From positions 1 to 56,470 of the forward strand of contig CANQTN010000009.1 in assembly GCA_947626815.1 (NCBI GenBank): 56,470 nt of DNA, read 5' to 3'. A program made the translations under genes and the position numbers. The notes under the pieces were generated by a model. The model worked only from the letters and a program-made list of their open reading frames with translations, searched no databases and was not told where the DNA came from. Below are positions 1-8,653 of this stretch, one piece after another (the first letter of the stretch is position 1; every line of letters begins with the position of its first letter). The DNA is from an uncultured Clostridia bacterium (lineage in GTDB: Bacteria > Bacillota > Clostridia > TANB77 > CAG-508).

Positions 1-174
1 AACATTATATATTTGATTTTTATATGTGTCTATTTTTTTATGTTGATTTTGTTGCTTTAATTTTTTGAATTCAAATAATATAAAATTTTTCTTGCACTTT
101 TAATTTTGTTATGATAATATTTGTATAATATTAATCGACATTTTTAGAAATTGGATTTTAAATGGAGGTATTTT

Positions 175-336
175 ATGGAAGAGAAAAAAAAGTTAGAAGT
201 AGTTTCCGGAGATGGCTCAAATTTAAATATATCACCTGTTTATGAACATTTAAATACTGTTAAACCTAAAACTATTAAGGAAAAACCTAAAAATATAGTA
301 ATTCCAAAAACAAAAAATAAAAAAATTAAAAAATAA
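175..336 (+). CDS. Small basic protein of unknown function
   Basis: A 53-residue protein that I do not recognise. GGAGG at 164-168 lies seven bases before the ATG at 175, so this start is preferred over the in-frame TTG at 151. The first half is mixed (MEEKKKLEVVSGDGSNLN) and the second half is Lys/Pro/Ile-rich, ending in a run of lysines. No membrane segment or metal motif is visible. It stands alone, followed by a hairpin at 353-381. The good ribosome binding site is the main reason to call it real. Confidence 0.55.
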   Translation: MEEKKKLEVVSGDGSNLNISPVYEHLNTVKPKTIKEKPKNIVIPKTKNKKIKK

Positions 337-352
337 AAAAACGTAATTAACA

Positions 353-381
353 TTTTCTAAAAAGCAAAGTTTTTAAGAAAA
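353..381 (+). terminator. A/T-rich hairpin after the small gene
   Basis: TTTTCTAAAAAGC pairs with GTTTTTAAGAAAA around a short loop. Nearly the same hairpin follows porB, where a mobile element has split it (4962-5184). This copy therefore shows what the unoccupied site looks like. Confidence 0.5.
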
Positions 382-384
382 ATT

Positions 385-416
385 AAACGGCACAATCATA
401 GCAATTGTGTCGTTTT
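385..416 (-). terminator. Terminator of the flavodiiron/rubredoxin operon
   Basis: AAACGGCACAAT and ATTGTGTCGTTT form a hairpin with one G-T pair, just past the rubredoxin stop. Its outer A/T pairs give a U-rich tail on the minus strand. Confidence 0.65.
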
Positions 417-420
417 AAAC

Positions 421-558
421 TTATTCTTCTACTTTTTCAAATAATTCTTTTCCAACTCCACACAAAGGACAAGTCCAATCTTCTGGTAATTCTTCAAATT
501 TTACGTTTTCTTTCTCATCATCATAAATATATCCACATACTGTACACTTATATTTCAC
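421..558 (-). CDS. Rubredoxin
   Basis: A 45-residue rubredoxin: a one-iron Fe(Cys)4 electron carrier. Both metal knuckles are present, CTVCGY at residues 5-10 and CPLCG at 30-34. It starts with GTG at 558, eleven bases inside the 3' end of the flavodiiron gene; the GGAGGT site for it lies within that gene. It is slightly shorter than the usual 52-54 residues. By family knowledge, rubredoxin passes electrons from NADH or ferredoxin to the flavodiiron protein, and the overlap here supports coupled expression of the pair. This probably protects an anaerobe from oxygen. Confidence 0.9.
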   Translation of the reverse strand: MKYKCTVCGYIYDDEKENVKFEELPEDWTCPLCGVGKELFEKVEE

Positions 559-1729
559 TTTTCTCACCTCCTAATATTTTATCTGCTAGTTGTTCTATTT
601 GTTCAATATTTTCTTTTTTCATAGTAGATTTAATAGTAACTGTTTCATCTACTATATCAATATCTTTCATATCCTGCAAAATTTTTTTCATTGTTTTTTC
701 TGCAGATGGTGCCCAAGAACCATTTTGTATTATCGCAATTTTCCTATTTTGATAATTTCTTTCTTTTAAATGATTTAAAAATTGCTCCATTGGTACAAAT
801 ACACCTGCATTGTAACTAGATGCTGCTAAAACAACTTTATCATATCTAAATGCATCCTCTACTGCTTCATGCATATCTTCTTTAGCTAAATCTGCTAAAA
901 CTACTTTTTTAGCACCCTTCTCTTCCAATATTTCTTTTAATTTTTCAGCTGCTTTTAAAGTATTTCCATAAATGGATGCACATGCTATAAATACTCCATC
1001 ATTTTCTGGTTTATAACTGCTCCATATATCATATTTTTCTAAATAATGATCTAAATTTTCTTTCAAAATTGGACCATGTAAAGGACATATTATTTTTATA
1101 TCCAAAGTAGATGCTTTTTTCAATAATGTCTGTACTTGTGCACCATATTTTCCTACTATTCCAAAATAATATCTACGTGCTTCACAATCCCAATCCTCTT
1201 CAGTATCCAATGTACCAAATTTTCCAAATCCATCTGCCGAAAATAGTACTTTATCCAATTTATCATAAGTTACCATCACTTCTGGCCAATGTACCATTGG
1301 TGCCATAAAAAATTGCAATGTATGTTTACCTATATTTAGTTCTTGTCCCTCTTTTACAACTATAGTTTTATCTGTCAGATCTATATCAAAAAAATTAGGT
1401 ATCATTGAAAAAGTTGTTGCATTTCCAATTAACTTCATATCTGGATATTTATCTACTAATAATTTCATATTATAGGCATGATCTGGTTCTAAATGTGAAA
1501 CTATTAAATAATCTACTTTTTCTCCATTTAATTCTCTTTCTAAATTTTCCAACCAAGTATTTGTAACTTTTTTATCACATGTATCTAATACTACATTTTT
1601 TTCATCTTTTATTAAATATGAATTATATGCCATTCCATTTGGTACCTCATATTGACCTTCAAACAATCGTATATCTTTGTCATCTGCTCCAATATAAAAT
1701 ATAGTATCTGTTATATTTGAAACTTTCAT
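548..1729 (-). CDS. Flavodiiron protein (FprA family)
   Basis: A 393-residue A-type flavoprotein that reduces O2 (or NO) to harmless products. The N-terminal metallo-beta-lactamase-like half carries the diiron signature HLEPDH near residue 80. The C-terminal half is a flavodoxin-like FMN domain ([12 protein letters not shown], then [10 protein letters not shown]). The start at 1729 is chosen because AGGAAG sits just upstream of this ATG; the frame is open for 12 more codons without a good site. Its 3' end overlaps the rubredoxin gene, its likely electron donor. Full length for the family. Confidence 0.92.
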   Translation of the reverse strand: MKVSNITDTIFYIGADDKDIRLFEGQYEVPNGMAYNSYLIKDEKNVVLDTCDKKVTNTWLENLERELNGEKVDYLIVSHLEPDHAYNMKLLVDKYPDMKLIGNATTFSMIPNFFDIDLTDKTIVVKEGQELNIGKHTLQFFMAPMVHWPEVMVTYDKLDKVLFSADGFGKFGTLDTEEDWDCEARRYYFGIVGKYGAQVQTLLKKASTLDIKIICPLHGPILKENLDHYLEKYDIWSSYKPENDGVFIACASIYGNTLKAAEKLKEILEEKGAKKVVLADLAKEDMHEAVEDAFRYDKVVLAASSYNAGVFVPMEQFLNHLKERNYQNRKIAIIQNGSWAPSAEKTMKKILQDMKDIDIVDETVTIKSTMKKENIEQIEQLADKILGGEKSEI

Positions 1730-1810
1730 CTCTATGCTTCCTTTCCTTATTTTAGTATTTATCATTTTTATTATAATATTCTACTATAATTAAAAATAAA
1801 AATCAAGACT

Positions 1811-1877
1811 CTATTAGTGCCTGTCCCCATTTATGCCAAAAAGCACTATTAGTGCCTGTCCCAATTAGTGCTTGACA
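1811..1877. repeat. Three direct copies of a TTAGTGCCTGTCC-like repeat
   Basis: ATTAGTGCCTGTCCC occurs near 1814 and 1849, and a third degenerate copy, ATTAGTGCTTGACA, ends at 1877. The last copy supplies the TTGACA -35 box of the por promoter. The motif resembles short interspersed extragenic repeats; its origin cannot be told from one window. Confidence 0.55.
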
Positions 1878-1900
1878 TTAATTACTTTTAAGAATATACT
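1872..1900 (+). promoter_or_regulatory. Sigma-A type promoter of the por operon
   Basis: TTGACA at 1872-1877, a 17-base spacer, and TATACT at 1895-1900. Transcription would start about 1907. AGGAGG follows at 1925-1930, before the porG ATG at 1940. Confidence 0.8.
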
Positions 1901-1939
1901 TAAGGCATAATAAAATTGTATAAAAGGAGGAAATAAAAA

Positions 1940-2518
1940 ATGAATGACTTAATAGAAATTAGATGGCATGGTAGAGGCGGTCAAGGTGCAAAAACAGCTT
2001 CATTATTACTTGCTGATGCTGCTTTTAATACTGGTAAATATATTCAAGGTTTTCCTGAATATGGTCCTGAACGAATGGGCGCTCCTATTACGGCTTATAA
2101 TAGGATTAGTAGCAATCCAATTACTATACATAGCAATATTTATGAGCCTGATTATGTTGTAGTTGTTGATGATACTCTTCTAGAAACTGTTGATGTTACT
2201 TCTGGTTTAAAAGAGTCTGGTGCTATTGTAATTAATACAACTAAATCTGCTGATTATTTAAAAAGTGTATTAAAAGGATATAATGGTGCTGTTTATACTA
2301 TAGATGCAAGACATATATCAGAAGAAGCTTTAGGCAGATATTTTCCAAATACTCCTATGCTTGCAGCCATTGTTAAAGTTAGTGGAATTATGACAGATGA
2401 AGCTTTATTAGAAGATATGAAAGATTCTTTTAAGCATAAATTTGCTAAAAAGCCTGAAGTTATTGATGGAAATATGAAGGCTTTAGAATTAGCATTAAAG
2501 GAGGTTAAAAAAATATGA
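1940..2518 (+). CDS. porG: Pyruvate:ferredoxin oxidoreductase, gamma subunit
   Basis: A 192-residue gamma subunit of a 2-oxoacid:ferredoxin oxidoreductase. Near its N-terminus it has the family signature WHGRGGQGAKTAS, followed by GFPEYGPERMGAP. The enzyme converts pyruvate and CoA to acetyl-CoA, CO2 and reduced ferredoxin. It is the first gene of a gamma-delta-alpha-beta operon, the order typical of four-subunit PORs. It overlaps the delta gene by four bases (ATGA at 2515-2518). Pyruvate is the likely substrate from overall resemblance, but a 2-ketoisovalerate (VOR) role cannot be excluded from sequence alone. Confidence 0.85.
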   Translation: MNDLIEIRWHGRGGQGAKTASLLLADAAFNTGKYIQGFPEYGPERMGAPITAYNRISSNPITIHSNIYEPDYVVVVDDTLLETVDVTSGLKESGAIVINTTKSADYLKSVLKGYNGAVYTIDARHISEEALGRYFPNTPMLAAIVKVSGIMTDEALLEDMKDSFKHKFAKKPEVIDGNMKALELALKEVKKI

Positions 2519-2808
2519 CAAATATTAACAATACTACACCTATGGAAAAATTAACTCCAGGTGGTGATATTTATACTTCTGGAAATGCTCGCGATTTTAA
2601 AACTGGTGATTGGAGAAGTATAAAACCAATTTATATTTCAGAAAAATGTAAGCAATGTGGTTTATGCTTTCCTGTTTGTCCAGATGATGCAATTCCAGTT
2701 AATTCAGAATGTAACAGAGAAGATTTTAATTATGATTATTGCAAAGGATGTGGTGTATGTGCAAAAGTATGTCCATTCGGTGCAATTGAAATGAAGGAGG
2801 AAGGATAA
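2515..2808 (+). CDS. porD: Pyruvate:ferredoxin oxidoreductase, delta (ferredoxin) subunit
   Basis: A 97-residue subunit with two [4Fe-4S] motifs: CKQCGLCFPVCP at about residues 44-55 and CKGCGVCAKVCP at about 75-86. It carries electrons from the thiamine site to soluble ferredoxin. The N-terminal ~30 residues (TPGGDIYTSGNARDFKTGDW) match the usual extension in POR delta subunits. It is translationally coupled to porG, and GGAGG at its 3' end serves porA, which starts one base after its stop. Confidence 0.88.
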   Translation: MTNINNTTPMEKLTPGGDIYTSGNARDFKTGDWRSIKPIYISEKCKQCGLCFPVCPDDAIPVNSECNREDFNYDYCKGCGVCAKVCPFGAIEMKEEG

Positions 2809-2809
2809 A

Positions 2810-4000
2810 ATGAGTATTAGAGAAAGATTAAGTGGTAATGAAGCTGCAGCAACTGCTATGAAACAAATCAATCCTGATGTTGTAGCAGCCTTCCCTATTA
2901 CACCTTCAACTGAAATACCTCAATATTTTTCAACTTTTGTAGCAAATGGAGTTGTTGATACAGAATTTGTTGCTGTTGAAAGTGAACATAGTGCTATGTC
3001 TGCTTGTATCGGTGCTGAAGCTGCAGGTGCAAGAGCTATGACTGCTACTTCTGCAAATGGTTTATCATTAATGTGGGAAATGATTTATATTGCTTCTAGT
3101 TTAAGATTACCTATTGTTTTATCCCTAGTTAATAGAGCTGTATCAGGTCCTTTGAATATTCACTGTGACCATTCAGATGCTATGGGGGTTCGCGACAGTG
3201 GTTGGATTATGTTGTTCTCAGAAACAAACCAAGAAGCATATGATAACACATTAATGGCTCATAGAATTGCTGAACATAAGGATGTAATGCTTCCTTTAAT
3301 GATTTGTCAAGACGGATTTATTACATCACATGCTATTGAAAATATTGAATTAGTAGAAGATGATAAAGTAAAAGAATTTGTAGGAGAATATAAACCTGAG
3401 CATTATCTATTAAATAAAAATGAACCAATTGCTGTTGGTCCTTTAGATTTACAAGCTTATTTATTTGAGCACAAAGCTCAACAAGCTGAAGCTATGAAAA
3501 ATGCAAAACAAGTTATTTTAGATGTTTCTAAAGATTTTGAAAAAATGACAGGTAGAAAATACGGATTATTTGAAGAATATAAATTAGATGATTGTGAAGT
3601 TGCGATTGTTTGCATGAATTCAACTGCTGGAACTACTAAATTTGTTGTTGATAATTTAAGAAATCAAGGCATAAAAGCAGGACTTCTTAAAGTTCGTGTA
3701 TTTAGACCTTTCCCTGCAGAAGAAATAGCTAAAGCCTTATCTCATGTAAAAGCTGTTGCAATTTTAGATAAAGCAGATTCATTAAACGCTGCTGGTGGTG
3801 CTTTATTCGAAGATACAGTATCTGCAATGTACGTAAATAATGTACATGTACCCGCAATAAACTACATATATGGTATTGGTGGTAGAGACACAAAAGCAGA
3901 TGACATCGAATCTGTTTATAAAGATTTATTAGAAATTACCCAAACTGGTAATATTGAAAATCCATATAGATATCTTGGATTAAGAAAGGAGGAAAATTAA
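2810..4000 (+). CDS. porA: Pyruvate:ferredoxin oxidoreductase, alpha subunit
   Basis: A 396-residue alpha subunit. It has the N-terminal pyrimidine-binding region (GNEAAATAMKQINPDVVAAF, PITPSTEIPQ, VESEHSAMSACIGAEAAGAR) and a C-terminal transketolase-like domain ending with GGALFEDTVSA. Length is normal for four-subunit enzymes. It forms the thiamine-diphosphate active site with PorB. AAGGAGG ends nine bases before the ATG. Confidence 0.9.
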   Translation: MSIRERLSGNEAAATAMKQINPDVVAAFPITPSTEIPQYFSTFVANGVVDTEFVAVESEHSAMSACIGAEAAGARAMTATSANGLSLMWEMIYIASSLRLPIVLSLVNRAVSGPLNIHCDHSDAMGVRDSGWIMLFSETNQEAYDNTLMAHRIAEHKDVMLPLMICQDGFITSHAIENIELVEDDKVKEFVGEYKPEHYLLNKNEPIAVGPLDLQAYLFEHKAQQAEAMKNAKQVILDVSKDFEKMTGRKYGLFEEYKLDDCEVAIVCMNSTAGTTKFVVDNLRNQGIKAGLLKVRVFRPFPAEEIAKALSHVKAVAILDKADSLNAAGGALFEDTVSAMYVNNVHVPAINYIYGIGGRDTKADDIESVYKDLLEITQTGNIENPYRYLGLRKEEN

Positions 4001-4002
4001 AA

Positions 4003-4944
4003 ATGGCTTATAATGTAAAAGAAATTGTTGCAAATAAACCTTCAAGATTTACAGCTGGTCATAGAATGTGTGCTGGATGTGGAGCACCTCCAATAGCAAG
4101 ACATATAATGAGAGCATTAAAACCAGAAGATCATGCTGTTGTAGCTAATGCAACTGGATGTATGGAAGTTTCTACTTTTATTTATCCTTACACTGCATGG
4201 ACAGATTCCTTTATTCATACTGCTTTTGAATGTGCAGGTGCAACACTTGCAGGTGCAGAAGCTGCATATGTTTCAATGAAAAAACAAGGAAAACTCCCTC
4301 AAGATGGAGAAACAAAATTTATTGCATTTGGTGGAGATGGTGGAACTTATGATATAGGATTACAAAGTTTATCTGGAGCTATGGAACGTGGACACGATAT
4401 GGTTTACGTATGTTACGACAATGGAGCATACATGAACACAGGAATACAACGTTCATCTGCAACACCAAAATTTGCAGATACAACTACATCTCCTGCTGGA
4501 AAAGTAATACCTGGAAAAATGCAATCTAGAAAAGACCTAGCAAAGATAATGGTTGGACATCATATTCCATATGTTGCACAAACACTAGGTTACATGAACT
4601 TTAAAGATCTATATGAAAAAGCTGAAAAAGCAATTTACACAAAAGGACCTGCATTCTTAAACGTTTTAGCACCTTGCCCTAGAGGATGGGGATATGCAAC
4701 AGATGATTTAATGAAAATTAATAAATTAGCAGTCGAAACTTGCTATTGGCCTTTATATGAAGTTATTGATGGAGTTTATCATATCTCTTATAAACCTGCC
4801 AATAAATTACCAATAGAAGAATTTTTAAAACCACAAAAAAGATTTAAACATATGTTTAAACCAGGAAATGAATGGATGATTGAAGAATTTCAAAAAGAAG
4901 TTGACTCTAGATGGCAAGAATTATTAAACTTAGAAGGAATTTAA
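4003..4944 (+). CDS. porB: Pyruvate:ferredoxin oxidoreductase, beta subunit
   Basis: A 313-residue thiamine-diphosphate-binding subunit. CAGCG at residues 23-27 and a later Cys (NATGCMEVS) are expected ligands of a [4Fe-4S] cluster. The ThDP motif is GGDGGTYDIG followed by YDNGAYMNTG. Its start lies two bases after the porA stop, behind AGGAGG. It is the last gene of the operon; the terminator beyond it has been split by an inverted-repeat element. Confidence 0.9.
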   Translation: MAYNVKEIVANKPSRFTAGHRMCAGCGAPPIARHIMRALKPEDHAVVANATGCMEVSTFIYPYTAWTDSFIHTAFECAGATLAGAEAAYVSMKKQGKLPQDGETKFIAFGGDGGTYDIGLQSLSGAMERGHDMVYVCYDNGAYMNTGIQRSSATPKFADTTTSPAGKVIPGKMQSRKDLAKIMVGHHIPYVAQTLGYMNFKDLYEKAEKAIYTKGPAFLNVLAPCPRGWGYATDDLMKINKLAVETCYWPLYEVIDGVYHISYKPANKLPIEEFLKPQKRFKHMFKPGNEWMIEEFQKEVDSRWQELLNLEGI

Positions 4945-4961
4945 AAAACAGAATTAACATT

Positions 4962-5184
4962 TTCTAAAAGTTACAGTTCGCTTGTCAATGGTACAAATGG
5001 CCAATTATATATATTATTTATTTGTAACTCCCAACTGCATACAGATTATATCTAAAATTTTATAATAAATTATAAAATTTTATTAACAATCTGTAATTTG
5101 TCGGTCCCCCCGAATTGTTACTGCATAAATAATATATATAATTGGCCATTTGTACCATTAATAAGTGGATTGTAACTTCTAAAA
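4962..5184. mobile_element. 207-bp inverted-repeat (MITE-like) element A in the por terminator
   Basis: The element runs 4970-5176, begins GTTAC and ends GTAAC. The outer 17 bases of each arm match imperfectly; the next 35 bases (from AATGGTACAAATGGCC inward) are a perfect inverted repeat. The core holds a second inverted repeat (ACAGATT...AATCTGT) and no gene. It is flanked by an eight-base direct repeat, TTCTAAAA (4962-4969 and 5177-5184), which looks like a target-site duplication. Joining the flanks rebuilds a terminator hairpin almost identical to 353-381. Related copies are at 20128-20327 (core inverted) and 31928-32005 (core lost). Confidence 0.8.
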
Positions 5185-5228
5185 AGCAAATCTTTTAAGA
5201 AAATTTAAAAAGGAAATCAGGGATATTT

Positions 5229-6404
5229 TTAAAACCCCTCTTTCCTTTTTTCTGGTATTAAAAACAATGCACCAATTACTATTGGCAAATAAAAAGTATA
5301 TAATCTCCAAAATAAAATTGACATATTTATTGTACCATATTCAAATATTGATTGAAATAACAAATAAAATCCACCTTCAGCTCCAAGCCCTGAACCTGGT
5401 GTTGGTATAAATGTCATTATTAATAACAAAAATGCTTGTGTCGGAATTATTTGCCAAAATGTTACTCCAGAATTTCCAAATGCCCTATATACCATATAAG
5501 TTATCGAATAATATGCTAAACTTTGAATAACTGCTGTTGTAAACATTTGCAATACCATCTTTTTTTCTGATTTCATAAAAAGAAATTGTTCTCTAAAATT
5601 ATCTATACTTTTATCTAATTTTTCTATGGTAGCTTCTGAATTTTTAAATATATGTATTTTTCCAAGTAATTTTATTATAGGAGTTGTAAAAAAAGTTATT
5701 ATCCTTTTTTTAATACCTGCCAAAATTACAAATATAATCGCTAAAATATTTACTCCAAAACCTAATATTGCTATCCACAAATAATTTTGCATAAGATTTG
5801 CAAAAAATGAAAATTCAAATAACACTACTACTAATGTTGTTACAACTAATGCTGTTTGTGTAATTACAAATTTCATTGCCATTGCTGATAATGAATTACT
5901 TACCCTTTTTCCCGTTTTGCTTAATTCATAAGCTTGCATTGGTTGTCCACCAGTAGAAAATGGTGTTATGTTGTTGAATAATTGACCAATCATTGATACT
6001 CTAAATGAATTTGAAAACTTTTGGTTTGAATACATCTTTTTCAAAGGTATATGCAAATTAAGTGCTTCACAAAACCAATGAATTAATAAACAAACTAATC
6101 CAAGTGCTACCCATTTATAGTTCACTTCATGCAATAACTGAGTAATATTATCAATTCCATCTACTTTTATCATATAAATAAATAATCCAATAAAAATTAC
6201 TATGATTAATAAAAAATTTAAAACTATCATTTTCCTATTTGCTGGTTTTACTTCTTGCTCTAATTGTTCTACTGCTTCTATTTCTTCTATAGTCTCTTGA
6301 CTTTCTATATCTTGTAAATTCTTTATTAATTGCTGTTTTTCTATATTTTCATTTTTTGTCAATTCATCAATCTGTTTTTTTTCATTTTTTGGCTGTTCTT
6401 GCAT
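5229..6404 (-). CDS. UPF0104 / lysylphosphatidylglycerol synthase TM-domain family membrane protein
   Basis: A 391-residue polytopic membrane protein. The first ~55 residues are charged and Glu/Gln-rich, probably cytosolic. About eight hydrophobic segments follow, with family motifs NNITPFSTGGQP and FIPTPGSGLGAEGG. This is the transmembrane half of the MprF superfamily without the C-terminal aminoacyl-transferase domain, so it is not a complete MprF. Lipid flipping or glycolipid-linked transport is plausible, but the substrate is not visible. No close operon partner; the ferredoxin upstream has its own terminator. Confidence 0.75.
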   Translation of the reverse strand: MQEQPKNEKKQIDELTKNENIEKQQLIKNLQDIESQETIEEIEAVEQLEQEVKPANRKMIVLNFLLIIVIFIGLFIYMIKVDGIDNITQLLHEVNYKWVALGLVCLLIHWFCEALNLHIPLKKMYSNQKFSNSFRVSMIGQLFNNITPFSTGGQPMQAYELSKTGKRVSNSLSAMAMKFVITQTALVVTTLVVVLFEFSFFANLMQNYLWIAILGFGVNILAIIFVILAGIKKRIITFFTTPIIKLLGKIHIFKNSEATIEKLDKSIDNFREQFLFMKSEKKMVLQMFTTAVIQSLAYYSITYMVYRAFGNSGVTFWQIIPTQAFLLLIMTFIPTPGSGLGAEGGFYLLFQSIFEYGTINMSILFWRLYTFYLPIVIGALFLIPEKRKEGF

Positions 6405-6456
6405 AAAAAAACTTCCCTTCGTAATTTTAAGTCTTTATCACATATCAAATAAAAAG

Positions 6457-6487
6457 CCTCTTTATTAAATATAGCATAATAAAGAGG
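6457..6487 (-). terminator. Terminator of the ferredoxin gene
   Basis: CCTCTTTATTA (6457-6467) pairs perfectly with TAATAAAGAGG (6477-6487). On the minus strand it is followed by CTTTTTATT. Confidence 0.8.
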
Positions 6488-6502
6488 TAATTATATAAAT
6501 TA

Positions 6503-6673
6503 TTATTCCTCAACTGGTGCTTCAACTGGGCAAACTCCTGCACAGCTACCACAAGCAATACAAGCTGATTGATCTATTTGAAATCTTTCTTCTCCTTGTG
6601 TTATACATCCAACTGGACATTCACTAGCACAAGCACCGCAAGAAATACACTTATCTGTAATTTTGTATGCCAT
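6503..6673 (-). CDS. 2[4Fe-4S] ferredoxin
   Basis: A 56-residue clostridial ferredoxin: a soluble low-potential electron carrier and the natural acceptor of POR. Two complete cluster motifs are present, CISCGACASECP at residues 9-20 and CIACGSCAGVCP at 38-49. The N-terminus MAYKITD is typical. AGGAGGTG precedes the ATG at 6673. It is a single-gene unit with its own terminator at 6457-6487. Confidence 0.95.
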   Translation of the reverse strand: MAYKITDKCISCGACASECPVGCITQGEERFQIDQSACIACGSCAGVCPVEAPVEE

Positions 6674-6753
6674 ATTTTTCACCTCCTAAAACTACGTTTT
6701 CTATTATCTATAATTTTAAAGTGTTCTGTTGCAATATTAATATAATTACCACA

Positions 6754-7734
6754 TTACATAGTATCTTCAGAATGACTTTGTTTTTCCTCTTGCTCTTCTA
6801 ATTTTTCTAGTTTTTCCAATTCTTCCCTATTTTCTAATTCTTCTTTATCTATTTTTTCTGATATCGCATCTTTCAATACTTTTATATCTTTTACATCATA
6901 TCTTTTATAAAAATATCCATCTTGCTCATTATCTTTTATTTTTACTCTTACTCTTTCTTTTAATGTTTCTATAGCATCTACTTCCCCTTCACCATCTTCT
7001 GTTTTCACAATTGCACCAATTCCAGGAAGTCGTTTCAATTTTTCTTCATATACTTCATTCTCATATTTCAAGCAACACATTAATCGTCCACAATTACCTG
7101 ATATTTTAGAAGGATTTAATGACATATTTTGCTCTTTTGCCATTTTTATTGATACTGTCTCAAAATCACTTAAGAAAGAGCAACAGCAAAGTTCTCTGCC
7201 ACAAATTCCATTGCCACCTATTCGTTTTACTTGATCTCTAACACCTATTTGTCTTAATTCTATACGAGTCTTATAAATTGCAGCTAAATCTTTTACTAAA
7301 TCTCTAAAATCAATCCTTCCATCTGCTGTAAAATAAAATAAAATTTTACTATTATCAAATTTATATTCAACATCAGTTAATGTCATGTCTAAATTATGTA
7401 CTTTTATTTTTTTTAAACAAACTTCAAATGCTTCTTTTTCTTTCTTTTTACATTCTTCATAATGTTTATTATCTTTGTAATTTGCTATTCTTATTACCCT
7501 TTTTAGTGGTTTGACAATTTTCTCATCATCAATCCAACGATTTGGTATCATAACTTCTCCATATTCTTCCCCTTGTGCTGTTTCAACAATAACATTATCT
7601 CCCTTTTTTACTTTCAAACCTTTTGGATTAAAAAAATATATTTTTCCCAGTTTTTTAAATCTAACCCCTACTATATTTTTCAAAATATTTTCATTCCTTA
7701 TATAATTTGTATTTAGGTTTTTGATGGATTTCAC
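6754..7734 (-). CDS. ricT: PSP1-domain protein, RicT (YaaT) homologue
   Basis: A 326-residue protein whose central PSP1 domain has the cysteine-rich RicT pattern: CGRELCCCSFL, then NPSKISGNCGRLMCCL. In Bacillus, RicT works in the RicAFT complex, which binds FeS clusters and affects mRNA processing, sporulation and competence. Lying directly after holB (nine-base gap) matches the conserved holB-yaaT order in Firmicutes. The C-terminal ~40 residues are a Glu/Leu-rich, probably coiled tail. Confidence 0.88.
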   Translation of the reverse strand: MKSIKNLNTNYIRNENILKNIVGVRFKKLGKIYFFNPKGLKVKKGDNVIVETAQGEEYGEVMIPNRWIDDEKIVKPLKRVIRIANYKDNKHYEECKKKEKEAFEVCLKKIKVHNLDMTLTDVEYKFDNSKILFYFTADGRIDFRDLVKDLAAIYKTRIELRQIGVRDQVKRIGGNGICGRELCCCSFLSDFETVSIKMAKEQNMSLNPSKISGNCGRLMCCLKYENEVYEEKLKRLPGIGAIVKTEDGEGEVDAIETLKERVRVKIKDNEQDGYFYKRYDVKDIKVLKDAISEKIDKEELENREELEKLEKLEEQEEKQSHSEDTM

Positions 7735-7743
7735 CTATAAACC

Positions 7744-8634
7744 TTATTTTTCAAATTGATTGCACATATTAAATATCATATTATCTACACACATATCATA
7801 ATTTGCATTTTGTTTCAACCTTTTCTTAGTGTTTTCCACAATTTCAATACAATTTGTGTATAAGTAATTATCTTTTGCCTTTTTTATTAACAATATATTT
7901 ATATATTCCAGAATTTCGAATATTTCTTCTTTAGATTTATATAATATTTCAGATGAATTTACAATTTCTATTAAACTTTTTTTATTTAAATTTTCTATTA
8001 TTTCTATTATTCTATCATATTCTTCTTTTCTATCTTTTAATAAAATAGCTTTTCCAATACTTCCTTGAAATATAGATAAATGATTTGCAGTCAAATCACT
8101 TATACCATAATTTACTTTCATATATTCCTCAAGTTTTTTATCATCAATTGGCATAAATTTAAATATCATACATCTAGATTTGATTGTAGCTAAAAAAGCA
8201 TTTTCATTACTACCAATTAAAATAATTACTGCAAAATCTGGAGGTTCTTCCAACGTTTTTAGCAAACAATTTTGAGCTTCTCCTGTCATCATTTCTGCAT
8301 CATTTATTATAACAACTTTCTTGTTTGATAAAATCGGTTTTTCTTGTATTTTCTTTTGCAAATATCTTATTTGCTCTATTTTCATACTATTTTCTTCTGG
8401 CTCTATATACATGAAGTCTGGATGATTATTAGTATCAAATTCTATACATGATTTGCAATCACAATTTTCTTCATCTTTTTGACATAGTATATTTTTTGCA
8501 AATTCAAAAGCTAAAGTTTTTTTTCCAATACCTTTTATACCTACAAATAAATAACTATGTGATAAAGTTTTATTTTTTAGAGAATTTGAAAGCACTTCTT
8601 TTATTTGATTATTTCCAATTATTTTTTCAAACAT
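7744..8634 (-). CDS. holB: DNA polymerase III subunit delta'
   Basis: A 296-residue clamp-loader subunit of the AAA+ family. The P-loop (GIKGIGKKTLAFEFAKNILC) is near residue 33. A zinc-finger set follows (CQKDEENCDCKSC), then NDAEMMTGEAQNCLLKTLEEPP and the SRC motif (IKSRCMIFKF). It loads the sliding clamp together with DnaX and HolA. It sits between the signal peptidases and ricT. Its first codons and ribosome site were also copied in the neighbouring lepB duplication. Confidence 0.9.
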   Translation of the reverse strand: MFEKIIGNNQIKEVLSNSLKNKTLSHSYLFVGIKGIGKKTLAFEFAKNILCQKDEENCDCKSCIEFDTNNHPDFMYIEPEENSMKIEQIRYLQKKIQEKPILSNKKVVIINDAEMMTGEAQNCLLKTLEEPPDFAVIILIGSNENAFLATIKSRCMIFKFMPIDDKKLEEYMKVNYGISDLTANHLSIFQGSIGKAILLKDRKEEYDRIIEIIENLNKKSLIEIVNSSEILYKSKEEIFEILEYINILLIKKAKDNYLYTNCIEIVENTKKRLKQNANYDMCVDNMIFNMCNQFEK

Positions 8635-8653
8635 CCTTTACCTCTTTTTGTTT

